NCBI RefSeq assembly: GCF_014359905.1
Contig: NZ_JACIYP010000033.1
Coordinates: forward strand, 1 to 48,947
DNA length: 48,947 nt
DNA from: Hoeflea sp.
Lineage (GTDB): Bacteria > Pseudomonadota > Alphaproteobacteria > Rhizobiales > Rhizobiaceae
Reading direction: 5' to 3'
Position numbers and translations under genes: made by a program. Every line of letters starts with the position of its first letter. Positions within the stretch are counted from its first letter, which is position 1. Of this stretch, positions 28,470 to 38,727 are shown one piece after another. The notes beneath the pieces are model-generated. The model saw only the letters and a list, made by a program, of their open reading frames with translations. It made no database searches and had not been told where the DNA came from.

Positions 28470-30062
28470 TCAGCTGCCGATCATCATGAAGGCCGGGATT
28501 TCGTCGCCGAAGCCCACGGGCGTATTCTCGCGATCGTCATTGTCGCGGCCATGGCGGCCCCGATTGCGGTTGCGGTCATCATTGGCATTGGCCGGTTCCG
28601 GCGCGCGTTGACGCGGCTGGCGTTCCTCACGGTCCTGACGCGCCGGGCGCTCTTCGCGGGCCTGCTTCGGCTGACGCTCTTCACGCTCCTGACGGGCAGG
28701 GCGCTCTTCGCGCGGCTGACGTTCTTCGCGATTGTGAGCCGGCGTGGCGGCGGCCTCGGCCGGTTCGGTGCTTGCCGCGATGTCCGCCACGGTTTCCTCT
28801 GCGGCAACCGTGGCGGGCTTTTCGTCGCGGGCGCGCTTGTCGTCACGTCCGGAGCGGCGCGCGGTGCCCTTGCTGTCGCTACGGCGGCCGCGGCCCGGCT
28901 TGTCGTCACCCTCATCGGAAGACGCGTTGAGGGCGTCCTTGCCGTCGAGCCATTCGATATCGCGGTCGATCAGCTTGGTGATGGCGTCGACATATTTGGC
29001 TTCGCGGCGGGTCACCAGCGTGAACGAGGCGCCGGCGCGTCCGGCGCGTCCGGTACGGCCGATGCGGTGGACATAGTCCTCGGCATGGATCGGCACATCG
29101 AAGTTGAACACGTGGCTCACGGCCGGGATGTCGAGCCCGCGGGCGGCGACATCGGAGGCGACCAGCAGCGTGATCTCGTTGTCCTTGAAACCCTGCAGCA
29201 TGTTGGTGCGCGAGCGCTGGTCCATGTCGCCATGCAGGGCGCCGACCGAGAAGCCGTGCTTTTCAAGCGACTTGTAAAGATCCGCCACGTCCTTCTTGCG
29301 ATTGCAGAAGATGATGGCGTTGGTGAGTTCGGTCTGGGAGCGGATCAGATCGCGCAGTCGTTCACGCTTTTCGAAATCCTTGCTGCTGCAGGCAACGAGC
29401 CGTTGCTCGACAGTGGCCGAGGTCGAAGAGGGCGGCGCCACTTCGATGCGGACCGGATTCTGCAGGAACGTGTCGGCGAGCTTCTGGATTTCCGGCGGCA
29501 TGGTGGCCGAGAAAAACAGCGTCTGACGCGTGAAGGGAATGAATTTGACGATGCGCTCGATGTCGGGAATGAAGCCCATGTCGAGCATCCGGTCGGCTTC
29601 GTCGATGACGAGGATCTCGACGCCGGTCATCAGAAGCTTGCCGCGTTCTGTATGGTCGAGCAACCGGCCCGGTGTCGCGATCAGCACATCGGCGCCGCGC
29701 TCGAGCTTGCGATCCTGCTCGTCAAAGGAGACGCCGCCGATCAGCAGCACGATGTTGAGACGGTGATTCTTGCCGTACTTCTCAAAATTCTCGTGAACCT
29801 GGGCCGCGAGTTCGCGCGTCGGCTCGAGGATCAGGGTGCGCGGCATGCGCGCCCGGGCGCGGCCCCGTTCCAGCATGGTCAGCATCGGCAACACGAAGCC
29901 GGCCGTCTTGCCGGTTCCGGTCTGGGCGATGCCCAGAATGTCGCGCCGTTCGAGCGCCGGAGGAATGGCGCCTTCCTGGATCGGGGTTGGCGTCGTGTAG
30001 CCGGCGTCAGTGACAGCGGACAGTACTTTTTGGCTTAGGCCAAGATCAGCAAAAGTGGTCAA
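28470..30062 (-). CDS. DEAD-box ATP-dependent RNA helicase
   Basis: A 530-residue RhlE/DeaD-type helicase. Core motifs in order: Q motif TPTPIQ near residue 25, AQTGTGKT (I) near 45, PTRELA (Ia), DEAD (II) near 150, SAT (III), DVAARGLDIP and HRIGRTGRAG (VI) near 325. After about residue 370 comes a basic, low-complexity tail with repeated EERQP/EERPA units that likely binds RNA. The start is taken as TTG at 30062 (LTTFADLGLSQKV), which gives the usual family beginning; an ATG at 30140 would add 26 Arg-rich residues. RNA unwinding in ribosome assembly or cold adaptation is the family role. Confidence 0.92.
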   Translation of the reverse strand: MTTFADLGLSQKVLSAVTDAGYTTPTPIQEGAIPPALERRDILGIAQTGTGKTAGFVLPMLTMLERGRARARMPRTLILEPTRELAAQVHENFEKYGKNHRLNIVLLIGGVSFDEQDRKLERGADVLIATPGRLLDHTERGKLLMTGVEILVIDEADRMLDMGFIPDIERIVKFIPFTRQTLFFSATMPPEIQKLADTFLQNPVRIEVAPPSSTSATVEQRLVACSSKDFEKRERLRDLIRSQTELTNAIIFCNRKKDVADLYKSLEKHGFSVGALHGDMDQRSRTNMLQGFKDNEITLLVASDVAARGLDIPAVSHVFNFDVPIHAEDYVHRIGRTGRAGRAGASFTLVTRREAKYVDAITKLIDRDIEWLDGKDALNASSDEGDDKPGRGRRSDSKGTARRSGRDDKRARDEKPATVAAEETVADIAASTEPAEAAATPAHNREERQPREERPARQEREERQPKQAREERPARQDREERQPRQRAPEPANANDDRNRNRGRHGRDNDDRENTPVGFGDEIPAFMMIGS

Positions 30063-30358
30063 TTGAGAGCGTTTTCCGTTTCGGATATTGCGACGATGCG
30101 CGGGTGCGCGTTCTGAACGCGAACCCAGTGTGCTCCGCATAGTCGCTGCAGTGCGTTAAGTCAAGGAAAAGCCCGGAAATGCGCCGCCTTGCCGCATCTC
30201 GGGCATGGGCGCGCGCCAAAAAAATCAAGGCCGGGGATCAGGCAAAAGAGGCATAACACTTTCACCTCGGCTTTGGTGCGTTGCCGTGAACCGCAACGAC
30301 CCGCGCTACGTGAAAGGGAGCGCAGGGGGCATTCAAAGCTCACAAGGGAGTTACATCT

Positions 30359-30856
<498 letters not shown>

Positions 30857-30888
30857 CCAATCAGCGACTGAGCGCTTCGATCGAAGAC

Positions 30889-30917
30889 GGGGGCCGCGCG
30901 AATGCGGCCCCCTTTTT
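30889..30917 (+). terminator. Rho-independent terminator of the fasciclin gene
   Basis: A 9-bp stem (GGGGGCCGC at 30889-30897 with GCGGCCCCC at 30904-30912) around a 6-base loop is followed by TTTTT (30913-30917). Confidence 0.88.
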
Positions 30918-30960
30918 CATGAATATGGCCGGGAGAGCAGAAGGTGGCGGAGCCCGGCGA

Positions 30961-32256
30961 TCAATTGGCCACCAGCAGCGGCTGCAGCTTCCGGGCGGCC
31001 TTGAGATAGTGCATCGGGTCGATCGCATCGCCGTTGCGGCGGATTTCATAATGCAGATGCGGGCCGGTAGAGCGGCCGGTTGAGCCGGATTTACCGATCT
31101 CGGCGCCCATGGCCACATGGTCGCCCTGGCGGACCTCGACGCGGGACAGATGAGCATAGCGGGTGGTGATGCCATTGCCGTGGTCGATCTCCACCATCTT
31201 GCCGTAGCCGCCATTGCGGCCGGCATGGGTGACAACGCCGGATCCGGAACTGTAGATCGACGTTCCGGTCGGTGTCCGGAAATCGATGCCGCCGTGAAAG
31301 GCAAGCCTGCCAAGAAACGGATCCCGTCGATTGCCGAATTTCGAGGTGATTTCCTGCCCCGGGGCAGGGATCCCGATTGGCAGCTTGCGGGCGTGACGCC
31401 TGACCGTGTCGAGGCGATCAAGCGCCTGATCAAGGTCGTCGAGCGTCGATTCGAAGGCAGCGGGATCGTTGGGGCGCACGAACGGACCGCCGACGGCCCT
31501 GTCATCGGGGGCCGCCGCCGGAAGCCCTGCGGACTGGATGATCTCGTCGATCTCGGATGCGGTCTCGAACGCGTCGATCGCCAGCCCCTGCATCTTTTCA
31601 ATCTGTTCGCGCTCGATGGATTTGAGCGACAGAGTGACGGTCGAGAAGATCCGGTCGGCCTTTTCGCTGACCGTTTCCCTGTTTCCTGTCGGGGCTGCGT
31701 AGGCGAGTGGATTGGCGGTCAACCGCGCCGGGTCGGCCAGGGATTCGGGCGTCGCGGCGAGGGCGGCCATGCGCTGGGTCTTGGCGGAGCTTAAGGCAAG
31801 GCCTGCCTGTTTTTTCGGATTTTCAATCGGAATCGGAATCTCTGCCGGAAGGCCGCCGAGCCTGTCCAGCAAGGGTCCGAGCTTGCCTTGGCGGTTGCTC
31901 AGCGCATCCTGCCGGGCGATCAGTTCGGCCACTTTCTCCTCCATCAGCTGCTGGTCGAGCAGCTGCCGGCTGGTGACCCGGTCGACCTGGGAGCGCAAGG
32001 CGGCAATGCGGTCCTCGTAAGCGTGCTGCATGCGGGCCTGGCGGGCCATGGAGGCGCCGATCAGGTCGTCACGCAGCACCAGATAGGAGGTTGCCGCCAG
32101 ATAGCCGATGGCCATGACGCCGAGCATGGACATGCACACCCCGGCAATCCACGGCCGGATTGTCATGTGCCGGATGGTGTCACCACTGGCGAAGATGATG
32201 GTGTGGGAACGTTTTGGCCGTTTGCCAAAGACGCGGCTGTCCTGCCTCTGCGACAC
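30961..32256 (-). CDS. M23 family metallopeptidase (LytM-type), membrane-anchored
   Basis: A 431-residue envelope protein: cytoplasmic N-terminus, one membrane helix (about residues 35-58), a coiled-coil region (about 65-115) and a C-terminal peptidase M23 domain. The zinc ligands are complete: His321 and Asp325 in HGGIDF, and His402 in HLHYE, with His400 as catalytic His. This suggests an active peptidoglycan endopeptidase rather than an EnvC-like inactive activator. GTG at 32256 is used because GAGGA stands eight bases upstream. Confidence 0.9.
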   Translation of the reverse strand: MSQRQDSRVFGKRPKRSHTIIFASGDTIRHMTIRPWIAGVCMSMLGVMAIGYLAATSYLVLRDDLIGASMARQARMQHAYEDRIAALRSQVDRVTSRQLLDQQLMEEKVAELIARQDALSNRQGKLGPLLDRLGGLPAEIPIPIENPKKQAGLALSSAKTQRMAALAATPESLADPARLTANPLAYAAPTGNRETVSEKADRIFSTVTLSLKSIEREQIEKMQGLAIDAFETASEIDEIIQSAGLPAAAPDDRAVGGPFVRPNDPAAFESTLDDLDQALDRLDTVRRHARKLPIGIPAPGQEITSKFGNRRDPFLGRLAFHGGIDFRTPTGTSIYSSGSGVVTHAGRNGGYGKMVEIDHGNGITTRYAHLSRVEVRQGDHVAMGAEIGKSGSTGRSTGPHLHYEIRRNGDAIDPMHYLKAARKLQPLLVAN

Positions 32257-32366
32257 TGAATAAATCCTCGTCAGAACGGTTTGCCGTTGATTGATCGAGG
32301 TTTATTACACCCGGTTAAGGTTAACAAACATTTGAGCCCGCGGCACGGAATGCCGATTGAGGCGGG

Positions 32367-33194
32367 TCAGGACATGTTCTGGCTCGACAGCGCCCGGTAG
32401 AAGGTCGGCGTGAGGCCGGCGGCAGCGCGCGCGAGGTCATTGAAGGGCGGTTTTGGCGCGCCGCGGAAGTTGGCCCTCACCAGAAGCCGGAAGGTTTGCG
32501 CCGCATCCTTGCCCTCGCGGGCGCAGAGGAAGCGGAACCATTTGGCGCCGATCGCCACATGCTTCTTCTCGTCTTCATAGATCACGTCGAGAACGGCCGC
32601 GCTGTCCTCGTCGCCGGCCTCGCGCATCTTTGCCCGCAGGGAAGGCGTCACATCGAGGCCGCGGGCTTCGAGTATGAGCGGCACCACGGCCAGCCGCGCG
32701 GTCAGGTCGTTGCGGGTGTCGTGCGCCGCCTGCCAGAGTCCATCATGGGCGGGCACGTCGCCGTAATCCGCACCCAATGCGCGAAGCCGCTCACGCACCA
32801 TGTTGAAATGCTTGGCTTCCTCGAAGGCGACCTGCATCCATCCGTCGAAGAAACTCTGCGGCATGGGGGCCGCGGCAAATCGGGCAACGATATCGAGCGC
32901 CAGATCGGTGGCGTTGAGTTCGATATGGGCGATGGCGTGCAGGAGTGCGATCCGTCCGTGCGTGGAATGCAGCGAACGGCGCTTGACCTGGGTCGGCGAC
33001 ACAAGCTCCGGCCTGGCCGGACGTCCGGGCCGGAGCGGCGCCAGCGTGTCGAGCGGCGAGCGCAGCGACAGCCGACGGGCATGCCACCGTGTGGCGACAT
33101 CCTGTGCCAGCGCGGTTTTGACATCGAGATCGTCGGCAATGATGGCCCGCGCCGCGCCATCGCGCAGCGAAAGCACCGGCTGATCGCCGCTCAC
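32367..33194 (-). CDS. DUF455 ferritin-like protein
   Basis: A 275-residue protein of the DUF455 family with a ferritin-like diiron fold. Metal-ligand-type pairs are visible: AHIELNATDLALD near residue 90, FEEAKHFNMV near 122 and YEDEKKHVAIG near 208 (ExxH pattern). No substrate is known. Start GTG at 33194 has GGAGG eight bases upstream. bcp lies 22 bases upstream on the same strand, so the two are probably co-transcribed, and the pair may relate to oxidative stress (inference). Confidence 0.87.
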   Translation of the reverse strand: MSGDQPVLSLRDGAARAIIADDLDVKTALAQDVATRWHARRLSLRSPLDTLAPLRPGRPARPELVSPTQVKRRSLHSTHGRIALLHAIAHIELNATDLALDIVARFAAAPMPQSFFDGWMQVAFEEAKHFNMVRERLRALGADYGDVPAHDGLWQAAHDTRNDLTARLAVVPLILEARGLDVTPSLRAKMREAGDEDSAAVLDVIYEDEKKHVAIGAKWFRFLCAREGKDAAQTFRLLVRANFRGAPKPPFNDLARAAAGLTPTFYRALSSQNMS

Positions 33195-33216
33195 AGGACT
33201 GGCCTCCGGCTTGGGC

Positions 33217-33687
33217 TCACAGCGCCTTCACAGCGTCGAGCACGTCCCTTGCGTGGCCGGGAACTTTCACCTTGCGCCAGACCCTGGCGATCGTGCCGTC
33301 CTTGCCGATAAGAAAAGTGGAGCGCTCGACTCCCATATAGGTGCGCCCGTACATGCTCTTCTCCTTCCACACGCCGTAGGCTTCGAGCACGGACTTGTCC
33401 TCGTCGGAGGCGAGGATGATGCCGAGATTGTGCTTGGCAATGAACTTGTCGTGGGCCTTGACCGGATCGGGCGACATGCCGATCACGACGGCGCCCGCCT
33501 TGGCGAATTCGTCCGAGAGAGCGGTGAAATCAACAGCTTCGACGGTGCAGCCGCTGGTGTCGTCCTTGGGGTAGAAATAGAGGACGACATTTTTGCCCTT
33601 GAGGTCGGCCAGCGACACGTTTCCGCCGCCATCCCGTGGCAGATCAAATTGAGGCGCTGTCATGCCTTCGCCAACTTCACTCATCAT
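33217..33687 (-). CDS. bcp: Thioredoxin-dependent peroxiredoxin Bcp (1-Cys type)
   Basis: Reduces hydrogen and lipid peroxides. A 156-residue PrxQ/Bcp protein whose peroxidatic Cys47 lies in DDTSGCTVEAVDF. The second Cys that many Bcp proteins have five residues later is replaced by Val52, so this is a one-Cys variant needing an outside thiol. YFYPKDDTSGC is the family signature. Two ATGs at 33687 and 33684 are both possible starts. Confidence 0.93.
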   Translation of the reverse strand: MMSEVGEGMTAPQFDLPRDGGGNVSLADLKGKNVVLYFYPKDDTSGCTVEAVDFTALSDEFAKAGAVVIGMSPDPVKAHDKFIAKHNLGIILASDEDKSVLEAYGVWKEKSMYGRTYMGVERSTFLIGKDGTIARVWRKVKVPGHARDVLDAVKAL

Positions 33688-33808
33688 CTAGACCTTTCGC
33701 CGTTCAACGGAATTGTTTTGCAGGTGACCCTGTCCCGAGGCGATATATAAACGCAAGCGCAACAGTCCAACAGAATCACCAAAAAAGAAAGCGGACCATC
33801 GCACGCCC

Positions 33809-36800
33809 ATGCCGGATCAAGAGATCGACAAGGTTCATTTCAGAAAACGCGACATGGTCGCCCTTCATGAACTGCCGTCAGCCACTGTCCAAGACCAGAT
33901 CCTTGTGCGTGGCCATCATCCGCGGCGCTGGCATGTCTCGATGCTGCGCTGGGTCATCGGGTCCGTCCTGGCGCTGGCGCTTGTGGCCGGCGGGCTGCTG
34001 GCGGCACTTGAATCGGGAATCTCCGACGGGTTTGTGCGGGACCGGGCGCAGCGGGCGCTGGCTCAGGCGGTCGGGCCGGAAAACCGGGCGGAACTGAGCT
34101 TTGCGGCGATACGCCTGACACGGCGCGGCTATCTGGCGCTCGAGGCCCGCGATGTCTCGGTTGAGCCGCGGGACGGGTCATCGGAAGCCAATTCCGTCAA
34201 GAGCGTGCTCATCGGACTGGATCCGATGGCGCTGCTGTCGGGACAGATCTCGGTCAAATCCGTCGATATTGCAGGCGTCGGCTTCAGGGCGCCCGAAAGC
34301 AACGGGTTCACCCTCACCGATATTGCCAGCTTCCGGGTGGATGCCATGGGCGCGATGATAGAGCAGATGTTCCTGGCTCTGAACCGCGTTGCCGGACAGA
34401 TCGACGCAGTGGAGGCCGGGGCGTTCCGGTTTTCCGACATCACCATTTCGGGAACCGGAGAGAATATCGAGATCGCCAATGCCGAGGTTCGCAGGCTTGA
34501 CGGGCTGAACTATGAAATCGAAGCGGATCTGGTGCGCGCCGGGCAAGCGATTGCGGTTGCGGCAACAGCCAAGGGACCTGCCGACGGCGCGGGGCTGTCC
34601 GAGATTACCGCCAGGATCGACGGCTTCATGCTGGAGTTTGCGACGGGAGAGGTCGCCGACCGTCAGAACGGCGTGTCGACGCCGCTGGCGATTTCCTTCA
34701 CGGCCTCGCGGGCCCGTCCGGGCAAGCAGGCAACACTGTCCGCCAATCTGAGCGCGCGGGACGGCACCATCACCATGGGCGGCGTTCAGGCAGACCTGCG
34801 CGACGCCCGCATCCGCCTCGTCTACATGCCGGCGCAGAACAAGCTCGAGATCACCCCGTCGGTCATCCGGATCGGCGAGACGGTTCTGCCGTTCACCGGC
34901 GGATTGATCGACGCCGACAGGATCGCCGACATCGAGGGCGCGGGCATCGCCTTCGATTTCGTGGTCAAGAATGGCCTCGCCGCACCCGGGGATTCCGACG
35001 AGGCGCCGATCCGGTTTGACGGCAAGGCGTATGGGCGCTTCGATGCGGCAGAGCGTTTTCTGGTGGCGGAGGAACTGGCCTTGGCCACGCCGCAGGGCGA
35101 CCTCTACGGATCAGCGTCGTGGCGTTTCGTCGAAGGCATCTCGCCGGAGATAAACCTGGTGGCGCGCGTGCCGCGGATGTCGATGGCGGCGGTCAAGCAG
35201 TTCTGGCCCTACTGGGTGGGCAAGATGGCGCGAACATGGGTGCTCGACAATCTCTACGGCGGCACGGTGAGCAATGGCCGGATCCAACTGGCGGCGCCTG
35301 CCGGGCATTATACGCCGACCGGTGATGCCAGCTTCGACGAAAACCAGTTGCAGATCGATTTTGACGTCGAGCGCGCGCGCATGAATGTGGCTGGCGATAT
35401 TCCACCTCTGCGCGACACCAAAGGCCACATGCGCCTCAGAGGATCAAATGTCAGCCTGACCATCGACTCGGCAACCGCGTTCTTTCCGACCGGCCGGACC
35501 GTGGAGGTGACGGATGCGAGTTTTTCGATCCCTGCGGCCGACAAGAAGCCCTTGATGGCGGATCTGGTCATGTCGGTCAGCGGCAAGGCGGACGCCGTGG
35601 CGGAGTTGATCAGCTACCGTCCGATCAATGCGCTGGAACAGATCGGTTTCCGGGCGGCCGATCTCAGCGGGGAAATCTCCTCCGTGGTGACGGCGCGATT
35701 TGGCCTCATCGCCACACAGTCGCCGCCGCCGCCCGACTGGACCGTCGATCTGAAGATGAGCGGGGTCGATCTCGCCAAGCCGGTCGAGGGCCGGATGCTG
35801 ACTGACATGGATGGAAGCCTGTACGTCACGCCGGAGCGCGCCGAGCTCAAGGCCGATGCGCTGGTGGACGGGGCAAGGATGACGCTCGACGTGCTGCAGC
35901 CGGTCGGCGGCTCGGATGTCGCCGCAGAGCGCGAATTGTCGGGAACGCTCAGCCCCGAGGCGCGGGAGAAAATGGCCCCCGGCACCGGCGAATTGATATC
36001 GGGGCCGGTGGGGTTTGTGCTCAAGGCCGAAGCCGACGGCCGCCAGATCGTCACGCTTGACCTCAAGCCGGCAAAACTCACCGTTCCGGGCATCGGCTGG
36101 ACCAAGGACAAGGGCATTGCCGCAAGTTTGCGTTTCACGATGCAGACCGACGGTGACGTGACGAAACTCTCCGATCTGAAATTGTCCGGCGACGGATTTG
36201 CAGCGAGCGGTTCGGTGACCCTCGCTCAAGGGCAATTGTCCGCCGCCACCTTCGATCAGGTCGCGCTTTCGCCGCGCGATGATTACCGGGTGGACATCAC
36301 CGCCAGGGGCGGGACCTACCAGATCAAGCTGGGCGGCAAGGCGATCGATGCGCGACCGCTGATTGCGCGCGCCAAATCCGTCGAAACCGCGAGTCCGGCG
36401 GACAATGCGAAGGCCTTGAAAATCGAGCTGTCCGGCGCTGTTGACACGGTGCACGGCTATTTCGATGAATGGCTGTCGTCGGGCACCGTCAGCTACAAGG
36501 GGCAGGGTGGGCGCATCGACCTGCTGGATTTCAAGGCCGTCACCAAAAGCGGCCAGGCGCTGGTGATGAAGGTGGCAGGCGGCAAGTCCAGCGAGTCCAT
36601 TGAAGTCACCAGCGGCGATGCCGGCGCCATGGCCCGGTTTGCCGGCGTCTATGCCCGGATGCAGGGCGGGCTGCTCAACGTCAGGCTCAACCGCAAGGGG
36701 GGCCCGGTCAGGCGCGGCACGATCGATGTGCGGAATTTCATGCTCGTGGGCGAACCGCGGCTTGAATCGCTGGTGTCGACGCCGAGCAAGCAGGACGGCA

Positions 36801-37192
36801 GAAGCCTCAAGGATGCAGTCAAGGCCGATGTCAACGTGTCGCAAGCAAGTTTTGAGGTGGCCAATGCCCGGTTGCTGGTGGGCAATGGCGAGCTCCGGAT
36901 CAGCGATGGGGTTATCCGCGGCCCGCAGATCGGCGCGTCGTTCCAGGGGCTGGTCCGCGACGCCAGCGGCAACACCGACATGACCGGAACCCTGATGCTG
37001 GCCTATGGCATCAACCGGCTGTTCGCGGAATTGCCGGTGATCGGCCTTCTTCTTGGCAATGGGCGGGACCAGGGATTGTTCGGTATCACCTTCCGGCTCG
37101 CCGGCAAGACCGAATCGCCGATGTTGCAGGTCAATCCGCTGTCGCTGATCGCGCCGGGCGTGTTCCGCTCGATCTTCGAGTTCAGGCCGTAA
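33809..37192 (+). CDS. Giant AsmA/YhdP-like envelope protein (DUF3971 type)
   Basis: A 1127-residue protein with a cytoplasmic N-terminus, one membrane helix at about residues 50-70 and a very long periplasmic part rich in beta-strands, ending in an AsmA-like C-terminal region (GTLMLAYGINRLFAELPVIG near 1080). YhdP/AsmA-family proteins span the periplasm and carry phospholipids between the membranes. Length and layout fit this group. It is the only gene of its transcription unit. A bidirectional terminator separates it from tyrS. Confidence 0.85.
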   Translation: MPDQEIDKVHFRKRDMVALHELPSATVQDQILVRGHHPRRWHVSMLRWVIGSVLALALVAGGLLAALESGISDGFVRDRAQRALAQAVGPENRAELSFAAIRLTRRGYLALEARDVSVEPRDGSSEANSVKSVLIGLDPMALLSGQISVKSVDIAGVGFRAPESNGFTLTDIASFRVDAMGAMIEQMFLALNRVAGQIDAVEAGAFRFSDITISGTGENIEIANAEVRRLDGLNYEIEADLVRAGQAIAVAATAKGPADGAGLSEITARIDGFMLEFATGEVADRQNGVSTPLAISFTASRARPGKQATLSANLSARDGTITMGGVQADLRDARIRLVYMPAQNKLEITPSVIRIGETVLPFTGGLIDADRIADIEGAGIAFDFVVKNGLAAPGDSDEAPIRFDGKAYGRFDAAERFLVAEELALATPQGDLYGSASWRFVEGISPEINLVARVPRMSMAAVKQFWPYWVGKMARTWVLDNLYGGTVSNGRIQLAAPAGHYTPTGDASFDENQLQIDFDVERARMNVAGDIPPLRDTKGHMRLRGSNVSLTIDSATAFFPTGRTVEVTDASFSIPAADKKPLMADLVMSVSGKADAVAELISYRPINALEQIGFRAADLSGEISSVVTARFGLIATQSPPPPDWTVDLKMSGVDLAKPVEGRMLTDMDGSLYVTPERAELKADALVDGARMTLDVLQPVGGSDVAAERELSGTLSPEAREKMAPGTGELISGPVGFVLKAEADGRQIVTLDLKPAKLTVPGIGWTKDKGIAASLRFTMQTDGDVTKLSDLKLSGDGFAASGSVTLAQGQLSAATFDQVALSPRDDYRVDITARGGTYQIKLGGKAIDARPLIARAKSVETASPADNAKALKIELSGAVDTVHGYFDEWLSSGTVSYKGQGGRIDLLDFKAVTKSGQALVMKVAGGKSSESIEVTSGDAGAMARFAGVYARMQGGLLNVRLNRKGGPVRRGTIDVRNFMLVGEPRLESLVSTPSKQDGRSLKDAVKADVNVSQASFEVANARLLVGNGELRISDGVIRGPQIGASFQGLVRDASGNTDMTGTLMLAYGINRLFAELPVIGLLLGNGRDQGLFGITFRLAGKTESPMLQVNPLSLIAPGVFRSIFEFRP

Positions 37193-37226
37193 AAAAAACG
37201 CCGGTTCTTCACGATCCGGCGGTTTT
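37191..37226. terminator. Bidirectional terminator between the AsmA-like gene and tyrS
   Basis: CGCCGG (37199-37204) pairs with CCGGCG (37216-37221). On the plus strand it is followed by GTTTT; on the minus strand by a run of eight T (37191-37198). It serves both convergent genes, and its minus-strand T-run overlaps the AsmA-like stop codon. Confidence 0.8.
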
Positions 37227-37251
37227 GGCACAAGCGAACGGTTCGACGGCT

Positions 37252-38505
37252 CTATTGGGGGCGCACCAGGACGTGCTTCTTCCTGCCGAGCGACAGCTTG
37301 ATCACGCCGTCATCGTTGAGATAGTCCGCATTGACGAGGATCTTGTCGTCGCTGACCGCCACGTCATTGAGCCGGATGGCGCCGCCCTGCACATGCCGGC
37401 GCGCTTCGCCGTTGGAGGCTGCCAGACCGGCGCGGACGAACAGCGCCAGCAGGCCGACGCCTTGCTCGAGTTCGGACGAAGCTATGGCGATCGTCGGCAG
37501 ATTGTCCGAGATCGCGCCTTCCTCGAATGTCTTGCGGGCTGTTTCCGCTGCCTCATCGGCGGCGGCGCGGCCATGCAGCAACGCGGTTACCTCGTTGGCG
37601 AGCACTTTCTTGGCCTCGTTCATCTCCGCGCCTTCAAGCGCTTCGAGACGGCCGATCTCGTCCAGCGGCAGGGTGGTGTAGAGCTTGAGGAAGCGGCCGA
37701 CATCGGCGTCTTCCGAATTGCGCCAGTACTGCCAGAAATCATAGACGCTGAGCATGTCGGCATTGAGCCAGACCGCGCCATTGGCGGTCTTGCCCATCTT
37801 GGCGCCGGATGAGGTGGTCAGCAGCGGCGAGGTGAGCGCATAGAGCTGCGGTCCGCCCATGCGATGGCCGAGGTCGATGCCGTTGATGATGTTGCCCCAC
37901 TGGTCGGATCCGCCCATCTGCAGGCGGCAGCCGTAGCGCTTGTTCAATTCGACGAAATCATAGGCCTGGAGGATCATGTAGTTGAATTCCAGGAACGACA
38001 GCGATTGATCCCGGTCGAGCCGGGTCTTGACGCTGTCGAAGGCGAGCATGCGGTTGACCGAGAAATGCCGGCCGACATCGCGCAGGAACTCGACATAGTT
38101 GAGGCCCATCAGCCAGTCGGCATTGTTGGCCATCACCGCGTCCGTCGGGCCTTCGCCGAAGGTGAGGTAGTTGGCGAACACGCTCTTGATGCCGGCGATG
38201 TTTTCGGCGATCAGCTCCGGCGTCAGCAGCTTGCGCGCCTCATCCTTGAACGAGGGATCGCCGATCATGCCGGTTCCGCCCCCCATCAGCGCGATCGGCC
38301 GGTGCCCGGTCTGCTGCATCCAGTGCAGCATCATGATCTGGATCAGACCGCCGGCATGCAGGCTCGACGCCGTCGGGTCAAAGCCGATATAGGCAGTCAC
38401 GGTTTCCCTGGCGAACAGTTCGTCGAGCCCAGCCTCGTCGGAGAGCTGGTGAATGAACCCGCGTTCTGAAAGCGTGCGCAGGAAATCGGACTTGAAAGCT
38501 GACAT
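37252..38505 (-). CDS. tyrS: Tyrosyl-tRNA synthetase
   Basis: Charges tRNA-Tyr. A class I synthetase of 417 residues. The HIGH-like motif is SLHAGG near residue 50, the KMSKS-like motif is KMGKT near 235, and an S4-like RNA-binding domain lies at the C-terminus (about 350-410, [18 protein letters not shown]). The ATG at 38505 ([16 protein letters not shown]) is the family start. The frame stays open to 39378 through anmK, but that part is unrelated. Divergent from anmK. Confidence 0.96.
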   Translation of the reverse strand: MSAFKSDFLRTLSERGFIHQLSDEAGLDELFARETVTAYIGFDPTASSLHAGGLIQIMMLHWMQQTGHRPIALMGGGTGMIGDPSFKDEARKLLTPELIAENIAGIKSVFANYLTFGEGPTDAVMANNADWLMGLNYVEFLRDVGRHFSVNRMLAFDSVKTRLDRDQSLSFLEFNYMILQAYDFVELNKRYGCRLQMGGSDQWGNIINGIDLGHRMGGPQLYALTSPLLTTSSGAKMGKTANGAVWLNADMLSVYDFWQYWRNSEDADVGRFLKLYTTLPLDEIGRLEALEGAEMNEAKKVLANEVTALLHGRAAADEAAETARKTFEEGAISDNLPTIAIASSELEQGVGLLALFVRAGLAASNGEARRHVQGGAIRLNDVAVSDDKILVNADYLNDDGVIKLSLGRKKHVLVRPQ

Positions 38506-38727
38506 GTCACTGACCTTGAAATTATGACGGAAATACCGCAAACGAGCTCGGGCGCCACGGTAAAACACGGTCACCCTGCGGGCGCGTTTAGCACTAGCGT
38601 GGCGCACGTTCAACCAAAGCTGCCGGCGACAGGCATGGTCCTGGGCGCCCGAGTTAATCACCGCGCTGCAAACGGGCAGCCCCCGGCTGCCGGGGACCTT
38701 GCGGCTCAATCGAATTGGATTGGTATC

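Noticed and set aside
28551..30038. 495-codon plus-strand frame
   Set aside because: Antisense to the DEAD-box helicase, whose motifs are all present.
32290..32335. CtrA-type site in the M23 peptidase promoter
   Set aside because: TTAACC repeats occur, but the spacing between TTAA halves is not the seven bases of the consensus.
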